Source: Deltaproteobacteria bacterium
GTDB lineage: Bacteria; Myxococcota; UBA727; VGSZ01
Direction: 5' to 3'
DNA: 64,000 nucleotides
Assembly: GCA_016177705.1 (NCBI GenBank)
Contig: JACOUT010000009.1
Location: forward strand, 112,057 to 176,056
Part shown: piece by piece, positions 45,104 through 54,606 of the stretch
How positions within the stretch are numbered: position 1 is the stretch's first letter
Layout of the letters: the number at the start of each line of letters is the position of its first letter
Translations under genes and position numbers: made by a program
Notes under the pieces: generated by a model
What the model was told of the DNA's origin: nothing
What the model saw: the letters and a program-made list of their open reading frames with translations, nothing else
Database searches by the model: none

Positions 45104-46822
45104 TCAGAACACCTTCTTGCGCCGGTTGGAGGGCAAGATGCCGAGCTCCTCGCGGTACTTCGCGACCGTGCGTCGCGCGATCTCGATGTTGCGCTCGGCC
45201 AGGATCTTCACGATCTGCGCGTCCGACAGCGGCTTCTTCGGCTCTTCGGTGGCAACTACGCGCTTGATCTCGTCGCGCACGGCCTCGGCGGCGATGTTGG
45301 CGCCGTCGCCGGTCTGGATGGCCGAGTTGAAGAAGTACTTCAGCTCGAAGACGCCGCGCGGCGTGTGCACGTACTTCCTCGACGTCACGCGGCTCACCGT
45401 CGATTCGTGCATCTCGATGTCGTCGGCGACCTCTTTCAGGATCAAGGGCCGCAAGGGTCCGACGCCGTCGAACCAGTCGCGCTGGTGCTTCAGGATGCTC
45501 TCGACCACCCGATAGATGGTGCGCTGCCGCTGGTGGATCGAGCGGATCAACCAGGTCGCCGAGCGCATCTTGTCCTTGATGTACGTGCGCGACGGATCGG
45601 CGGCGAGCCGTTGCCCGGCGGCGCGCGCTGCCTGCGCCGCGCGCAGTTGGTCGACGTAGAACTTGCTCATCTTGAGCTTGGGCAGGCCGTCCTCGTTCAG
45701 CAGGATCATCCAGTCGTCGCCGAGCTTCTGCACCGACACGTCGGGCGTGATGTACGTGCTGTCGGGCATCGAGCCCTGTGTGGTGAAGTTGCGCGCCGGT
45801 CGAGGCTCGAGCTGCTCGACGATGCGCATGGCCTCGCCCACGTCCTCGAGCGTGGTCTTCTCGTCGCGCGCGATGGCGGCGAAGTTGTGCCGCTCCGCGT
45901 CCCGCATGTGGCGATCGACGATGCGCCACACCAGCGTCTCGTCGTCGTAGTCCCAGACCTCGAGCTGGACGAGCAGGCACTCGCGCAGGTCGCGCGCGAG
46001 CACGCCGATGGGGTCGAAGCGCATGACGCGCTTGCGCACGGCGTCCACCCACTCGACCGGCACGTCGAGCTCGCTCGCCACCAGCTCGACCGGGTCGATG
46101 CGCGCCGCCTTGCCCGGCGGGCCGTCGGCCAGCAGCGCCGGCTCTGGCTCGGCTGCACCGTCGGCGGCGTCATCGGCGGCGTCACCGGCGGTGCCGTCGG
46201 CTGCCGGCTCCGGCGGTGGTCCATCGGCGAGCAACATCTCGTCGTCGTGCCGCTCACCGGCGCCGTTCTTGGGCGCACCAGCCGCAGGCTCCGGCGAGGC
46301 CATCGGTCCCGCGTCGAGGAAGCCGTCGTCGTTCATCTCGCCGAGCAAGCGCGCCGCGATCTGGCACTCGAGGTCGTTCATGTGGCTCATGCGCACTTGC
46401 CACAGGATGTGCTCCTCGAGCGTCTCGCCGCGCGTCAGCGTCTGGTCGATGCCGGGCAGGTCGTCGAACTGGGTGTCGCGGCCGCTGCCGGCGGCGGGCG
46501 GCAGGTAGTTGAAGCTGTCGGCGTAGCTCTCCCAGTCGATGTTGGCGCCCGCGTCTTGCTGTTGCTGCTGGCCCGCCTCCATCGACACCTCGGCGGCGCC
46601 CTCCTTCTGCGGCGGCGCGCTGCCGGCGGGGGCCTCCACGTCGGTCGCGGTGGCCCGGCTGACGTCGTCGTTGACCTCCTCCAGCACGGGGTTGTCGATC
46701 AACTCCTGCGCCACCGCGTCCTTCAGCTCGAGGTGGTTGAGCGTCAGCAGCTTGATCGCCATCTTGAGCTGGGGCGTCATCACCAGCGACTGCTGCAGCT
46801 TGGGGACGAGCTTGAGCTCCAC
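45104..46822 (-). CDS. rpoN: RNA polymerase sigma-54 factor
   Basis: 572 residues. Start 46822 is a GTG with GGAGG 7 bases upstream, giving VELKLVPKLQQSLVMTP, the exact family beginning. Region I (to ~50) contacts core polymerase and activators; region II is an unusually long acidic and Ala/Pro/Gly-rich linker (~80-250); region III contains the core-binding and DNA-binding domains, ending with the RpoN box ARRTVAKYRE (~548-557) that reads the -24 element. The family is usually ~470-500 residues. Genes it serves need AAA+ activators, none in this window. hpf, ptsN and rapZ, its usual neighbours, lie 21 kb away. Confidence 0.95.
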   Translation of the reverse strand: MELKLVPKLQQSLVMTPQLKMAIKLLTLNHLELKDAVAQELIDNPVLEEVNDDVSRATATDVEAPAGSAPPQKEGAAEVSMEAGQQQQQDAGANIDWESYADSFNYLPPAAGSGRDTQFDDLPGIDQTLTRGETLEEHILWQVRMSHMNDLECQIAARLLGEMNDDGFLDAGPMASPEPAAGAPKNGAGERHDDEMLLADGPPPEPAADGTAGDAADDAADGAAEPEPALLADGPPGKAARIDPVELVASELDVPVEWVDAVRKRVMRFDPIGVLARDLRECLLVQLEVWDYDDETLVWRIVDRHMRDAERHNFAAIARDEKTTLEDVGEAMRIVEQLEPRPARNFTTQGSMPDSTYITPDVSVQKLGDDWMILLNEDGLPKLKMSKFYVDQLRAAQAARAAGQRLAADPSRTYIKDKMRSATWLIRSIHQRQRTIYRVVESILKHQRDWFDGVGPLRPLILKEVADDIEMHESTVSRVTSRKYVHTPRGVFELKYFFNSAIQTGDGANIAAEAVRDEIKRVVATEEPKKPLSDAQIVKILAERNIEIARRTVAKYREELGILPSNRRKKVF

Positions 46823-46876
46823 GAGCCATCCTCCGAACGCCGACGATCGACGGGCAGTATACGCCCGCTGCGGGAT

Positions 46877-46892
46877 TGGCACAGTCCTGGCA
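46877..46892 (+). promoter_or_regulatory. Sigma-54-type -24/-12 promoter in front of the OmpA/TSP3 gene
   Basis: TGGCACAGTCCTGGCA matches the consensus TGGCAC-N5-TTGCW at all but one base (second T of TTGC is G), with the invariant GG and GC at correct spacing. It lies in the rpoN-OmpA intergenic region and points toward the gene at 47013. Transcription would begin near 46904. Confidence 0.6.
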
Positions 46893-47012
46893 GAGCCAGG
46901 CATTTCCCGCTGCATGACCGATTCGCCCGGCCCCGAAACGCGCAAACGGTGCAGGAACTTGCGCTACATGACGCGGCGCGCGAAGCCTGAGCGTGCAAGG
47001 GGAGCCCGATCA

Positions 47013-48728
47013 ATGCGCAACCTGATCCTCGGCCTCGCGCTCGCGTTGTCGGCCAGCCTGGCGGCGTCACCTGCGCTCGCAGGTGGCATCAACCACTTCG
47101 AGGCCGCGGCCGGCCCGCACAACTACGTCGTCACCAACCACCCGGCGGTGCTGCCGCACCTGGTGCCGTCGGCGTGGCTGTTGCTCTCGTATGCGCACGA
47201 TCCGCTCGTCTATCGTGACGTCGACGGCAACCAGGTCGGCGACCCCATCGTCGCGCACCAGATCAACGCCGAGCTGGCCGCCGCGCTCGGCCTGTTCGAT
47301 CGCTTCGAGATCGGCATCGTCGCGCCGGGCCTGTACCTGAACGGCGCCGGCTTCGACGGCGAGGGCCTCTCCGAGTTCACAACCGGCGATCTGCGCGTCA
47401 TGACCAAGGCGCTGCTGACGCCGTGGAACGAGGGCGTGGTCGCGAGCTTCCGCGTGCAGAGCGACCTCATCCCCATCGCGCAGCTCAACCAACGGGCGGG
47501 CGCCCTCGCCGGCGAAAAGATCCCGAACGTCACGCCCGCGTTCTCGGTGGGCCTCAACACCACGCACTTCCGGCTCGGCGCTGACGTCGGCTTCTTGCTC
47601 AAGGCGCCGACCGAGATCGACACGCTGACGGTGGGCAGCCAGTTCACCTACGGCATCGGCGCCGAGATCACCATCGTGCCGAGCACGCTGTTGTTCACGA
47701 CCGACGTCGCCGGCCGCGTCGCGCCCATGTTCCTCGGCGGCAGTCAGGACGAATTCCCGGTCGAGGCCAACGCCGCCATCAAGTTCTTCACCGGGCCCAT
47801 CGTGTTGCTGCTCGGCGCCGGCACCGGCTTGGTGCCCGACTACGGCGCGCCCGACGTGCGTGGCTTCGCCGCCGTCGGCTTCTACCAGCGCGACGACGAC
47901 CGCGACGACGACGGCATCAAGGACGCGGTCGACGAGTGCCCGGACGTGCCCGAGGACAAGGACGGCTACGACGACGAGGACGGCTGCCCCGACCCCGACA
48001 ACGACAAGGACGGCATCCTCGACAAGGACGACGAGTGCCCGATGGACCCCGAGGACATCGATCGCTGGCAAGACAGCGACGGCTGCCCCGAGGACGACAA
48101 CGACGGTGACGGCATCGAGGACGCCGCCGACGAGTGCCCGAACGATCCCGAGGTCAAGAACGGCTTCGAGGACGAGGATGGCTGCCCGGACGAGGCGGGC
48201 AAGAAGAAGCTGGTCGTCGTCAAGCGCGAGAAGATCGAGATCAACGACAAGATCTACTTCGCCTTCGACTCCGACCGCATCCTGCCCAAGAGCTACGACC
48301 TGCTCGACCAGATCGCGCAGGTGATCAACGAGCACACCGAGATCCCGGCCATCTTCATCGAGGGCCACACCGACTCGGACGGCGCCGACGACTACAACCT
48401 CGACCTGTCCGATCGTCGCGCCAAGAGCGTGCGCACCTACCTGATCGACCTCGGCCGCGTGGCGCAAGACCGGCTCGATGCCAAGGGCTTCGGTGAGTCC
48501 AAGCCCATCGCGAGCAACGCGACCGAAGAGGGCAAGGCGGAGAACCGCCGCGTCGAGTTCCGCATCGTCGACGCGCCCGAGAAGGTGACCACCGAGGAGG
48601 TGGAGGCGCCGGCCGACGACGCCAAGGGCGATGACCAGGAGCCCACCGACGACGACGGGGCGCCGCGCGGCAAGAAGCCGATCGCGGACCCGCCGCCTGC
48701 CACGGACGACGAAGACGAGGTGCCCTGA
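47013..48728 (+). CDS. OmpA-family outer-membrane protein with TSP3 repeats
   Basis: 571 residues. A signal peptide ends ASPALA. An N-terminal barrel (~25-290) precedes three acidic calcium-type repeats with the motif DxDxDGIxDxxDxCP ('DDDGIKDAVDECPDVPEDKDGYDDEDGCP', in part). The C-terminal OmpA domain contains 'EGHTDSDGADDYNLDLSDRRAKSVR' pieces (NSxLS/RRA type) and binds peptidoglycan. An acidic Pro-rich tail follows. The start is supported by AAGGGGAG. Together with the sigma-54 promoter, it suggests induced synthesis of a peptidoglycan-anchored outer-membrane protein. Confidence 0.9.
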   Translation: MRNLILGLALALSASLAASPALAGGINHFEAAAGPHNYVVTNHPAVLPHLVPSAWLLLSYAHDPLVYRDVDGNQVGDPIVAHQINAELAAALGLFDRFEIGIVAPGLYLNGAGFDGEGLSEFTTGDLRVMTKALLTPWNEGVVASFRVQSDLIPIAQLNQRAGALAGEKIPNVTPAFSVGLNTTHFRLGADVGFLLKAPTEIDTLTVGSQFTYGIGAEITIVPSTLLFTTDVAGRVAPMFLGGSQDEFPVEANAAIKFFTGPIVLLLGAGTGLVPDYGAPDVRGFAAVGFYQRDDDRDDDGIKDAVDECPDVPEDKDGYDDEDGCPDPDNDKDGILDKDDECPMDPEDIDRWQDSDGCPEDDNDGDGIEDAADECPNDPEVKNGFEDEDGCPDEAGKKKLVVVKREKIEINDKIYFAFDSDRILPKSYDLLDQIAQVINEHTEIPAIFIEGHTDSDGADDYNLDLSDRRAKSVRTYLIDLGRVAQDRLDAKGFGESKPIASNATEEGKAENRRVEFRIVDAPEKVTTEEVEAPADDAKGDDQEPTDDDGAPRGKKPIADPPPATDDEDEVP

Positions 48729-48879
48729 TGCCTCGGCCGATCGCCGGAGGCCAAGCGCCCGGAATTGCACGCGATCTGCGTCACGTCCGACCCGGGATCT
48801 GCCTGGCCCTCCCCTGTTCAGTGCGGCATCCTATTGAGCTGTTCGGCGACTCGTCGTCGACGGCGACCTGGAGCTTGGC

Positions 48880-51573
48880 ATGAAGCGTTCGATCCCTGTG
48901 CTGTGCGGCGTGTTCGCCTTCGCGCTTGCGCCGGTTGCGCTCGCGCAGAGCTTCGCTGGCAGGCCGCTCGAGCCGATCGTGCAGTCGCGCGGGCCCTTCA
49001 AGCAGGCGGTGATCGGCGCCTCGGTGGTGCGCGACAACGCCAGCGTGCTCGCCACGGCCGGCGGCAGCCTGGACCTGCCGGCCGGAGCGGCCGCCACCTT
49101 TGGCGCCGTCTTCTGGTACGGCTCGACCACGGACGGCACTCCCGACCGCAACGTCACGCTCAACCTGCCCGACGGCAGCAGCCTGACGCTCGCGGCCAAC
49201 GATCCGACGCCGTCCGATCCCGGCGGCGCCGCCGCCGATACCGACGACCCGTGCTTCTCCATCGACTCGGTCGGTGACGGCACCGGCTTCCGCTACTTCC
49301 AGTGCTCGCTCGACCTGACCGACGCGCTCGCCAACCTCGGCAGCCTCGATGGCGAGTACAGCATCGCCTCGCTGGCGGTGAACACCGGCGCACCTCACCT
49401 GGTCGCGAACGGCAACTGCGGCACCGGCACGCAGGCGTGCAGCGTCTACGTCGGCGCCTTCGCGCTCGTCGTGCTGTACTCCGACCCGGCCGACACGGCG
49501 CCGCGCGTGGTGCAGGTGGCCAACGGCCTGTTGTTTACCCAGTTCATCGGCGACGACGCCTCCTCGCCGCTCTTGCCCTTCGAGATGTCGAACAACGGCG
49601 GCCAGGCCACCATCGTGGCGCTCGAGGGCGACACCGAGTTCCCTGGCGAACCGGGGGTGGGCCCCTGCAACGGCACCATCGACGACGTCGACGGCAGCGG
49701 CCTGCCCGAGTGCGACTTCTTCACGCTTTGCCGCGGCACCTGCGCGTCCAACCGCAACATCTGGCAGCTCACCCAATCCGACGTGAACACCGGCGCCAAC
49801 ATCAACAGCGGCACCACCGGAAACGCCCAGAGTAAGAACAAGCGCGGCAACATCTTCGACGAGAGCGTGTCGAGCGAGAACGCCAACGAGATCAGCGGCG
49901 TCACCGGCGACGAGCTGAACGGCCTCGACATCGACACCTTCAACCTGCAGGGGCGCTTGGCCAACGGCGTCTACGACAACCTGCGCGCCGGCGTGCAGAC
50001 CGGCGGCGACGCGGTGCTGCTCACGCTCGTGGTGGTCTCGATCGAGGACTTCGACAGAGACGGCGACGGCCTGTCGAACATCCAGGAAGAGGACGATGTC
50101 GGCACCGACCCGGACGACCCCGACACCGACGGCGACGGCATCAAGGACGGCACCGAGTTCTTCGGCGGCCTGCCCGGCGACGCCGCCAACAACCCGACCG
50201 ACCCGCTCGACACCGACAGCGACGACGACGGCCTGTGCGACGGCGACGGCACGGACGCGGTCAGCGGCGCCGCGGCGGCGGGCTGCCAGGGCCAGGAGGA
50301 CGCCGACAACGACGGCCTGCGCGACGCCAGCGAGACCAACCCGAACGACGCCGACACCGACGACGACCTGCTGACCGACTTCCGCGAGGTGATGGAGGGC
50401 AACTACGGCGCCGAGGGTGTCGCCGGCACCGTCGACGCCAACGGTGGTCGCGCGGGCCGGCAGACCAGCCCGATCGACGCCGACACCGACGACGACGGGC
50501 TCGATGACGGCGAGGAGGACTTCGACCGCGACGGCACCTTCGACCCCTCGCAGAACGAGACCGACCCGACCGACTTCGATACCGACGACGGCGGCGAGGG
50601 CGACGGCAGCGAGCGCGAGAACGGCCGCGACCCGGTCGACTTCCCGGCCGACGACAACGGCGCGCTCGGCAATGACGACGACGGCGACGGCCTGGCCAAT
50701 GGCCAGGAGGACGAGGACCAGGACGGCGTGGTCGATCCGGGCGAGACCGACCCGCAGGACTTCGACAGCGATGACGACGGCCTGGGCGACGGCGTCGAGG
50801 TGAACGGCCAGAACGACACCGACCCGCTCGACCCCGACACCGACGGCGACGGCCTGTGCGACGGCACCGGCACCGATCCCGTCGACGGCACCGCGGCGGT
50901 CGGCTGCACCGGCGGCGAGGACCAGGACCACAACGGCTCCACCGGCGCCGACGAAACCAACCCGACCAACCCCGACACCGACGGTGACGGCTTGGGCGAT
51001 GGCGTCGAGGACGCCGATCGCGACGGCACGCAGGACGCCGGCGAGACCGACCCGACCGACGCCGACAGCGACGACGATCACCTGTGCGACGGCGACCGCG
51101 CCGTCGGCAGCACCTGCATCGCCGGCGAGGACCTCGACCTGTCGGGCGACCGCGGCACCGACGAGACCGACCCGCTCAACCCCGACACCGACGGCGATCG
51201 CGTGGGCGACGGCGTCGAGGTGGAGAGCGGCTACGAGGGCAGCGTCGACAACGACCCGGGCCGCCCCGGCAGCCAGACCGATCCGCTCAACCCCGACAGC
51301 GACAGCGACGGCCTGGGCGACGGCGAGGAAGACAGCAACCAGGACGGCAACCTCGACGGCGGCGAGACCGACCCCACCGATCCGACCAACGGCAACCCCA
51401 CTGGCGGCGATCCCGATCCGATCGACGACGACCCGCCGGCGCAGCCGCCCGAGGAGGTCGAGAAGTGGGTAGCGGGCTCCGCCATCTACAGCGGCTGCGC
51501 CAGCACCGCAGGCGCGGGCGCGCCGGTAGCACTGGCGCTGCTGCTGCTCGGCGTGCGTCGACGTCGTCGCTGA
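48880..51573 (+). CDS. Secreted TSP3-repeat protein with MYXO-CTERM-like anchor
   Basis: 897 residues. Signal peptide (MKRSIPVLCGVFAFALAPVALAQ), a beta-rich N-terminal region (~25-390) with several Cys, then from ~390 to ~860 calcium-type repeats of the form DxDxDGLxDGxE, including three Cys-containing variants ('CDGDGTDAVSGAAAAGCQGQED' class). The C-terminus reads GCASTAGAGAPVALALLLL-GVRRRRR: a Cys/Gly turn, a hydrophobic stretch and five Arg, the layout of MYXO-CTERM sorting signals. The Cys after G is presumably the processed anchor site. It precedes the glycosidase-like lipoprotein by one base. Predicted role: calcium-stabilised surface protein. Confidence 0.85.
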   Translation: MKRSIPVLCGVFAFALAPVALAQSFAGRPLEPIVQSRGPFKQAVIGASVVRDNASVLATAGGSLDLPAGAAATFGAVFWYGSTTDGTPDRNVTLNLPDGSSLTLAANDPTPSDPGGAAADTDDPCFSIDSVGDGTGFRYFQCSLDLTDALANLGSLDGEYSIASLAVNTGAPHLVANGNCGTGTQACSVYVGAFALVVLYSDPADTAPRVVQVANGLLFTQFIGDDASSPLLPFEMSNNGGQATIVALEGDTEFPGEPGVGPCNGTIDDVDGSGLPECDFFTLCRGTCASNRNIWQLTQSDVNTGANINSGTTGNAQSKNKRGNIFDESVSSENANEISGVTGDELNGLDIDTFNLQGRLANGVYDNLRAGVQTGGDAVLLTLVVVSIEDFDRDGDGLSNIQEEDDVGTDPDDPDTDGDGIKDGTEFFGGLPGDAANNPTDPLDTDSDDDGLCDGDGTDAVSGAAAAGCQGQEDADNDGLRDASETNPNDADTDDDLLTDFREVMEGNYGAEGVAGTVDANGGRAGRQTSPIDADTDDDGLDDGEEDFDRDGTFDPSQNETDPTDFDTDDGGEGDGSERENGRDPVDFPADDNGALGNDDDGDGLANGQEDEDQDGVVDPGETDPQDFDSDDDGLGDGVEVNGQNDTDPLDPDTDGDGLCDGTGTDPVDGTAAVGCTGGEDQDHNGSTGADETNPTNPDTDGDGLGDGVEDADRDGTQDAGETDPTDADSDDDHLCDGDRAVGSTCIAGEDLDLSGDRGTDETDPLNPDTDGDRVGDGVEVESGYEGSVDNDPGRPGSQTDPLNPDSDSDGLGDGEEDSNQDGNLDGGETDPTDPTNGNPTGGDPDPIDDDPPAQPPEEVEKWVAGSAIYSGCASTAGAGAPVALALLLLGVRRRRR

Positions 51574-51574
51574 G

Positions 51575-54490
51575 GTGCGAGGGCGCCAGCACGTGCGTGT
51601 CGCCGCAGCCACCTTGGCGCTCGCGCTGCTCGCATGCGACTCGCGCGGCGCGCCCAAGGACGCGCGCCAGGCGCGCTTCATCGTCACCGACAAGGTCGCG
51701 CAGGCCGGCATCGAGCCGCTCGGCGCCACCATCACCGGTTTCGGCAACTCGCTGTGGGACACCGGCTCGGGCTTCGAGCCCGCGGTGGTTCGCACTCGTT
51801 GGATCGCGCGCGCCGACTCCCCGGACCGCGTCGTCGCGCCGGCCGACGAGCTGACCTTCTACGACACGCTGCGCGACGGGGCGCTCGACGGCGCCGACGT
51901 GCAGGTCTACCGCGTCCTCGACGGCCGCATGGCCATGGTGCGCGAAGACCGCGTCGCCGAGTTTCGCGCGAGCGGCTGGCTGCGCCTGTTCGGCGAGGGC
52001 GGGGTGGTGCCGAAGCAGCGCCGCTCCTTCGTGTTCCGTTGGGACCGCTGGAACCGGCCCGGCGTGCCGACCTGGTTCGCCGTCATGGCGGTCGACGAGA
52101 GCGGCAACCTGTCGCCGGCGTCGAACGCGGTGTCGTTCGTGCGCCCGGCCGAGGTCGGCTCGGGGACGCCGGCGAACCAGGTGCAGGAATTCAGCGCCGC
52201 GCGCGCGCTCAAGGACTCGACGCCGCCGCCGGCTCCGCAGCGCCTGCAAGGCCGCCTGCTGCCCGACGGTGCGGTCGCGCTCGAGTGGCAGCCGGCAGAG
52301 GCTCGCGATCTCGCCGGCTACGTGGTGGTCCGCGCGGACGACGCGCCCGAGCGTCATCGCGGCTTCGAGGCGGTGTTGAGCCGGCAGCCGGCGACGCCGC
52401 GCGAGGCCATCAAGGCCGGCGACCTCGTGGTGGTGAGCAAGAAGGAGTACCAGGGCTCACGCGCGCGCCTGTGCTCGAACCGCGTGTGGGACGCCGAGAC
52501 CGAGAACCGGCTGTTCCTGCCTGGGCTCGTGCGCTTCTTCCCCGACGAGGATGCGCGCGCGAGCTGGCGCCTCATGCCGCACGAGGCGACCACGCCGGTG
52601 ACCGACGCCGGCGAGAGCTACCTGCACGTGCAGCTCACCAACGCCGAGCCGGTCGAGATCGGTCAGTACAATCACTCGGGCACCGATCAGACCTGGTACG
52701 AGGTGCTCGAGCGGACCCCCTACACGGTCGAGGTCTGGCTGCGCCAGACCGGCACCACCACGGTGCAGTTCCGGCTCACCGACTTCTTCGGCGACGAGCC
52801 CCACCGCGTGGCGGCGATACCGATGGCGTCGTTCGGCGAGTGGCGCAAGGTCACGGCCACCTTCACACCGCCGGTCGTCCAGCCGGGCACGCGCCCGAAC
52901 AAGATGGTGCTCGAGCTCGCGGGTACCGGCACCGTCGACGTCGACAACTTGCGCGTCTATCGCGCCGACACGCCGTGGCTCGCCTACTCCGCGCGCGAGC
53001 TGGAGGAGCTGCGACGAGCTGACGTCTCGTCGTTGCGCACGCACGGCTTCATCAAGACCGGGCGGAAGAGCTACGACCTGGCGCAGCTCACGGACGCCGG
53101 CGGGCTCGCCAACGGCACCGGCAAGGGCAACACGCTGCCGCAGGCGCTCTCGATGATGAAGCAGGCAGGGGTGCGCCCGTGGCTGCAGGTCGAGCCACAC
53201 CTGACGCCAAAGGAGTGGCTCGGGCTCGTCGAGTACCTGGCGGCGCCCTTCGACCCGGCGAAGGACACGCCGGCCACCAAGCCGTGGGCCGCCAAGCGCG
53301 TGCGCCAAGGGCAGGCGCGGCCCTGGACCGACGAGTTCGATCGTCTGCTGCTCGAGCTCGGCAACGAGACCTGGAACGGGCTGTTCTTCCCCTGGACCTT
53401 CGAGGAGATGACCGACGGCGTCACCGGCCGCAGATATTCGCGCGGCCAGGTCTACGGCCTGTTCCAGGAGCACGTGCGCGCCACGCTGCGCGCGAGCCCG
53501 TGGTGGCAGGCGGCGCACCTCGACGACAAGGTCGACCTGGTGCTCGGCGGCTGGAACGGCCTCGACTACGGCCAGGAGGCAGCGTCGACGTCGCCAGGCT
53601 CGCGCTACCTGGCCATCGCCGCCTACAACGGCGGCTGGGACCAGGGAGAAGGGCCGCCCAAGCTCGATGCGCCGAGCTTCTTCAACCTTTTGAACGACGT
53701 CAGCCAGACCGCCATCCCCGATGCCCTTCGACATGGCGGCGAGGCGCGTGCTCTGAGCAAGGGCGGCCGGCGGCTCGACGTCGGCACCTACGAGGCCGGG
53801 CCGGGCTACGCCCTCAACGGTCTGAACGGCGAGCACGTCACCGACGAGCAGGCAGCGGCTCAGGAGCTGGTGATGAAGAGCCTGGCGGCGGGCACCGCCA
53901 CGCTCGACGCCTTCCTTGCCCGGGCCGAGCGCGGCTTTACGGTGCAGAGCTTCTTCACCTTCGAGCGCGGGCCGCTGTGGACCTCGCACGCCGAGTGGTA
54001 TCGGGGCGGCCAGCCCTATCCATCCTGGCTGGCGGTGGCGTTGTTCAACCAGCACGCGACCGGCGACCTCCTCGTTACCTCCACCGTCGCCGCGCCCACC
54101 GCCGACCTCGAGCCGTTCGGCCGGCGCAAGCGGGTGAGCGACGCGCCGCTGGTCGCGGTCTACGCCTCACGGCAAGGCAAGCGGCTGTCGGTGTTCGTGC
54201 TGTCGCGCCGGGTGCCCGGCTACCCGCGCGCGAGCGACGACGGCTACACGCCCGTCACCATCGAGCTGCCCATCGCGAGCGCGCGCTCCATCACGCTCCA
54301 TCGCATGAGCGGCGACCTGCGCGCCGACAACGTCAGCGCCGAACGCGTGAAGGTGGAGACGGTGCCGCTGCCGCCCGGCGCGTTCAAGCGCAGCTTCGTC
54401 GTCGACGCGAGCACCGGCGCGGATGCGCGCGGGCTGCCGCCGGGTTCGACGTTCGTCTACGTCTTTGAGCAGGGGACCGGTCAGCAGTGA
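51575..54490 (+). CDS. Surface lipoprotein with glycosidase-like barrel
   Basis: 971 residues, GTG start one base after the upstream stop. A leader ending LALLAC is a lipobox. Residues ~30-270 hold Fn3-like sandwiches, ~310-460 a CBM-like sandwich ('TPYTVEVWLRQTGTTTVQFRL', in part), then a TIM-barrel region (~470-780). 'LLELGNETWNGLFFPW' (~592) is the acid/base motif of clan GH-A (GNE type in GH39/GH51 relatives), and 'GTYEAGPGY' (~745) is a plausible nucleophile Glu. A C-terminal sandwich ends in 'STFVYVFEQ'. Predicted extracellular glycan hydrolase; the specific family is uncertain. Confidence 0.72.
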   Translation: MRGRQHVRVAAATLALALLACDSRGAPKDARQARFIVTDKVAQAGIEPLGATITGFGNSLWDTGSGFEPAVVRTRWIARADSPDRVVAPADELTFYDTLRDGALDGADVQVYRVLDGRMAMVREDRVAEFRASGWLRLFGEGGVVPKQRRSFVFRWDRWNRPGVPTWFAVMAVDESGNLSPASNAVSFVRPAEVGSGTPANQVQEFSAARALKDSTPPPAPQRLQGRLLPDGAVALEWQPAEARDLAGYVVVRADDAPERHRGFEAVLSRQPATPREAIKAGDLVVVSKKEYQGSRARLCSNRVWDAETENRLFLPGLVRFFPDEDARASWRLMPHEATTPVTDAGESYLHVQLTNAEPVEIGQYNHSGTDQTWYEVLERTPYTVEVWLRQTGTTTVQFRLTDFFGDEPHRVAAIPMASFGEWRKVTATFTPPVVQPGTRPNKMVLELAGTGTVDVDNLRVYRADTPWLAYSARELEELRRADVSSLRTHGFIKTGRKSYDLAQLTDAGGLANGTGKGNTLPQALSMMKQAGVRPWLQVEPHLTPKEWLGLVEYLAAPFDPAKDTPATKPWAAKRVRQGQARPWTDEFDRLLLELGNETWNGLFFPWTFEEMTDGVTGRRYSRGQVYGLFQEHVRATLRASPWWQAAHLDDKVDLVLGGWNGLDYGQEAASTSPGSRYLAIAAYNGGWDQGEGPPKLDAPSFFNLLNDVSQTAIPDALRHGGEARALSKGGRRLDVGTYEAGPGYALNGLNGEHVTDEQAAAQELVMKSLAAGTATLDAFLARAERGFTVQSFFTFERGPLWTSHAEWYRGGQPYPSWLAVALFNQHATGDLLVTSTVAAPTADLEPFGRRKRVSDAPLVAVYASRQGKRLSVFVLSRRVPGYPRASDDGYTPVTIELPIASARSITLHRMSGDLRADNVSAERVKVETVPLPPGAFKRSFVVDASTGADARGLPPGSTFVYVFEQGTGQQ

Positions 54491-54606
54491 GGGACGGCCG
54501 ACGCGTGACCGGCGAGCTTGGGTGGGCGCTGACCCGGCGTGACCCCCGCGGTACCATCGGTCGGGGATCCAATTTGGGGTCCCACCCGCCGTGGGGGAAT
54601 GACCGC

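Noticed and set aside
49500..51450. Repeat region that might be taken for a CRISPR or minisatellite array
   Set aside because: The repeats are coding TSP3-type units with degenerate Asp/Gly pattern, not identical repeats with unique spacers.
48781..51795. Very long antisense frame across the TSP3 protein
   Set aside because: Produced by GAC/GGC codon repeats read in reverse (Val-Gly repeats); no domain present.
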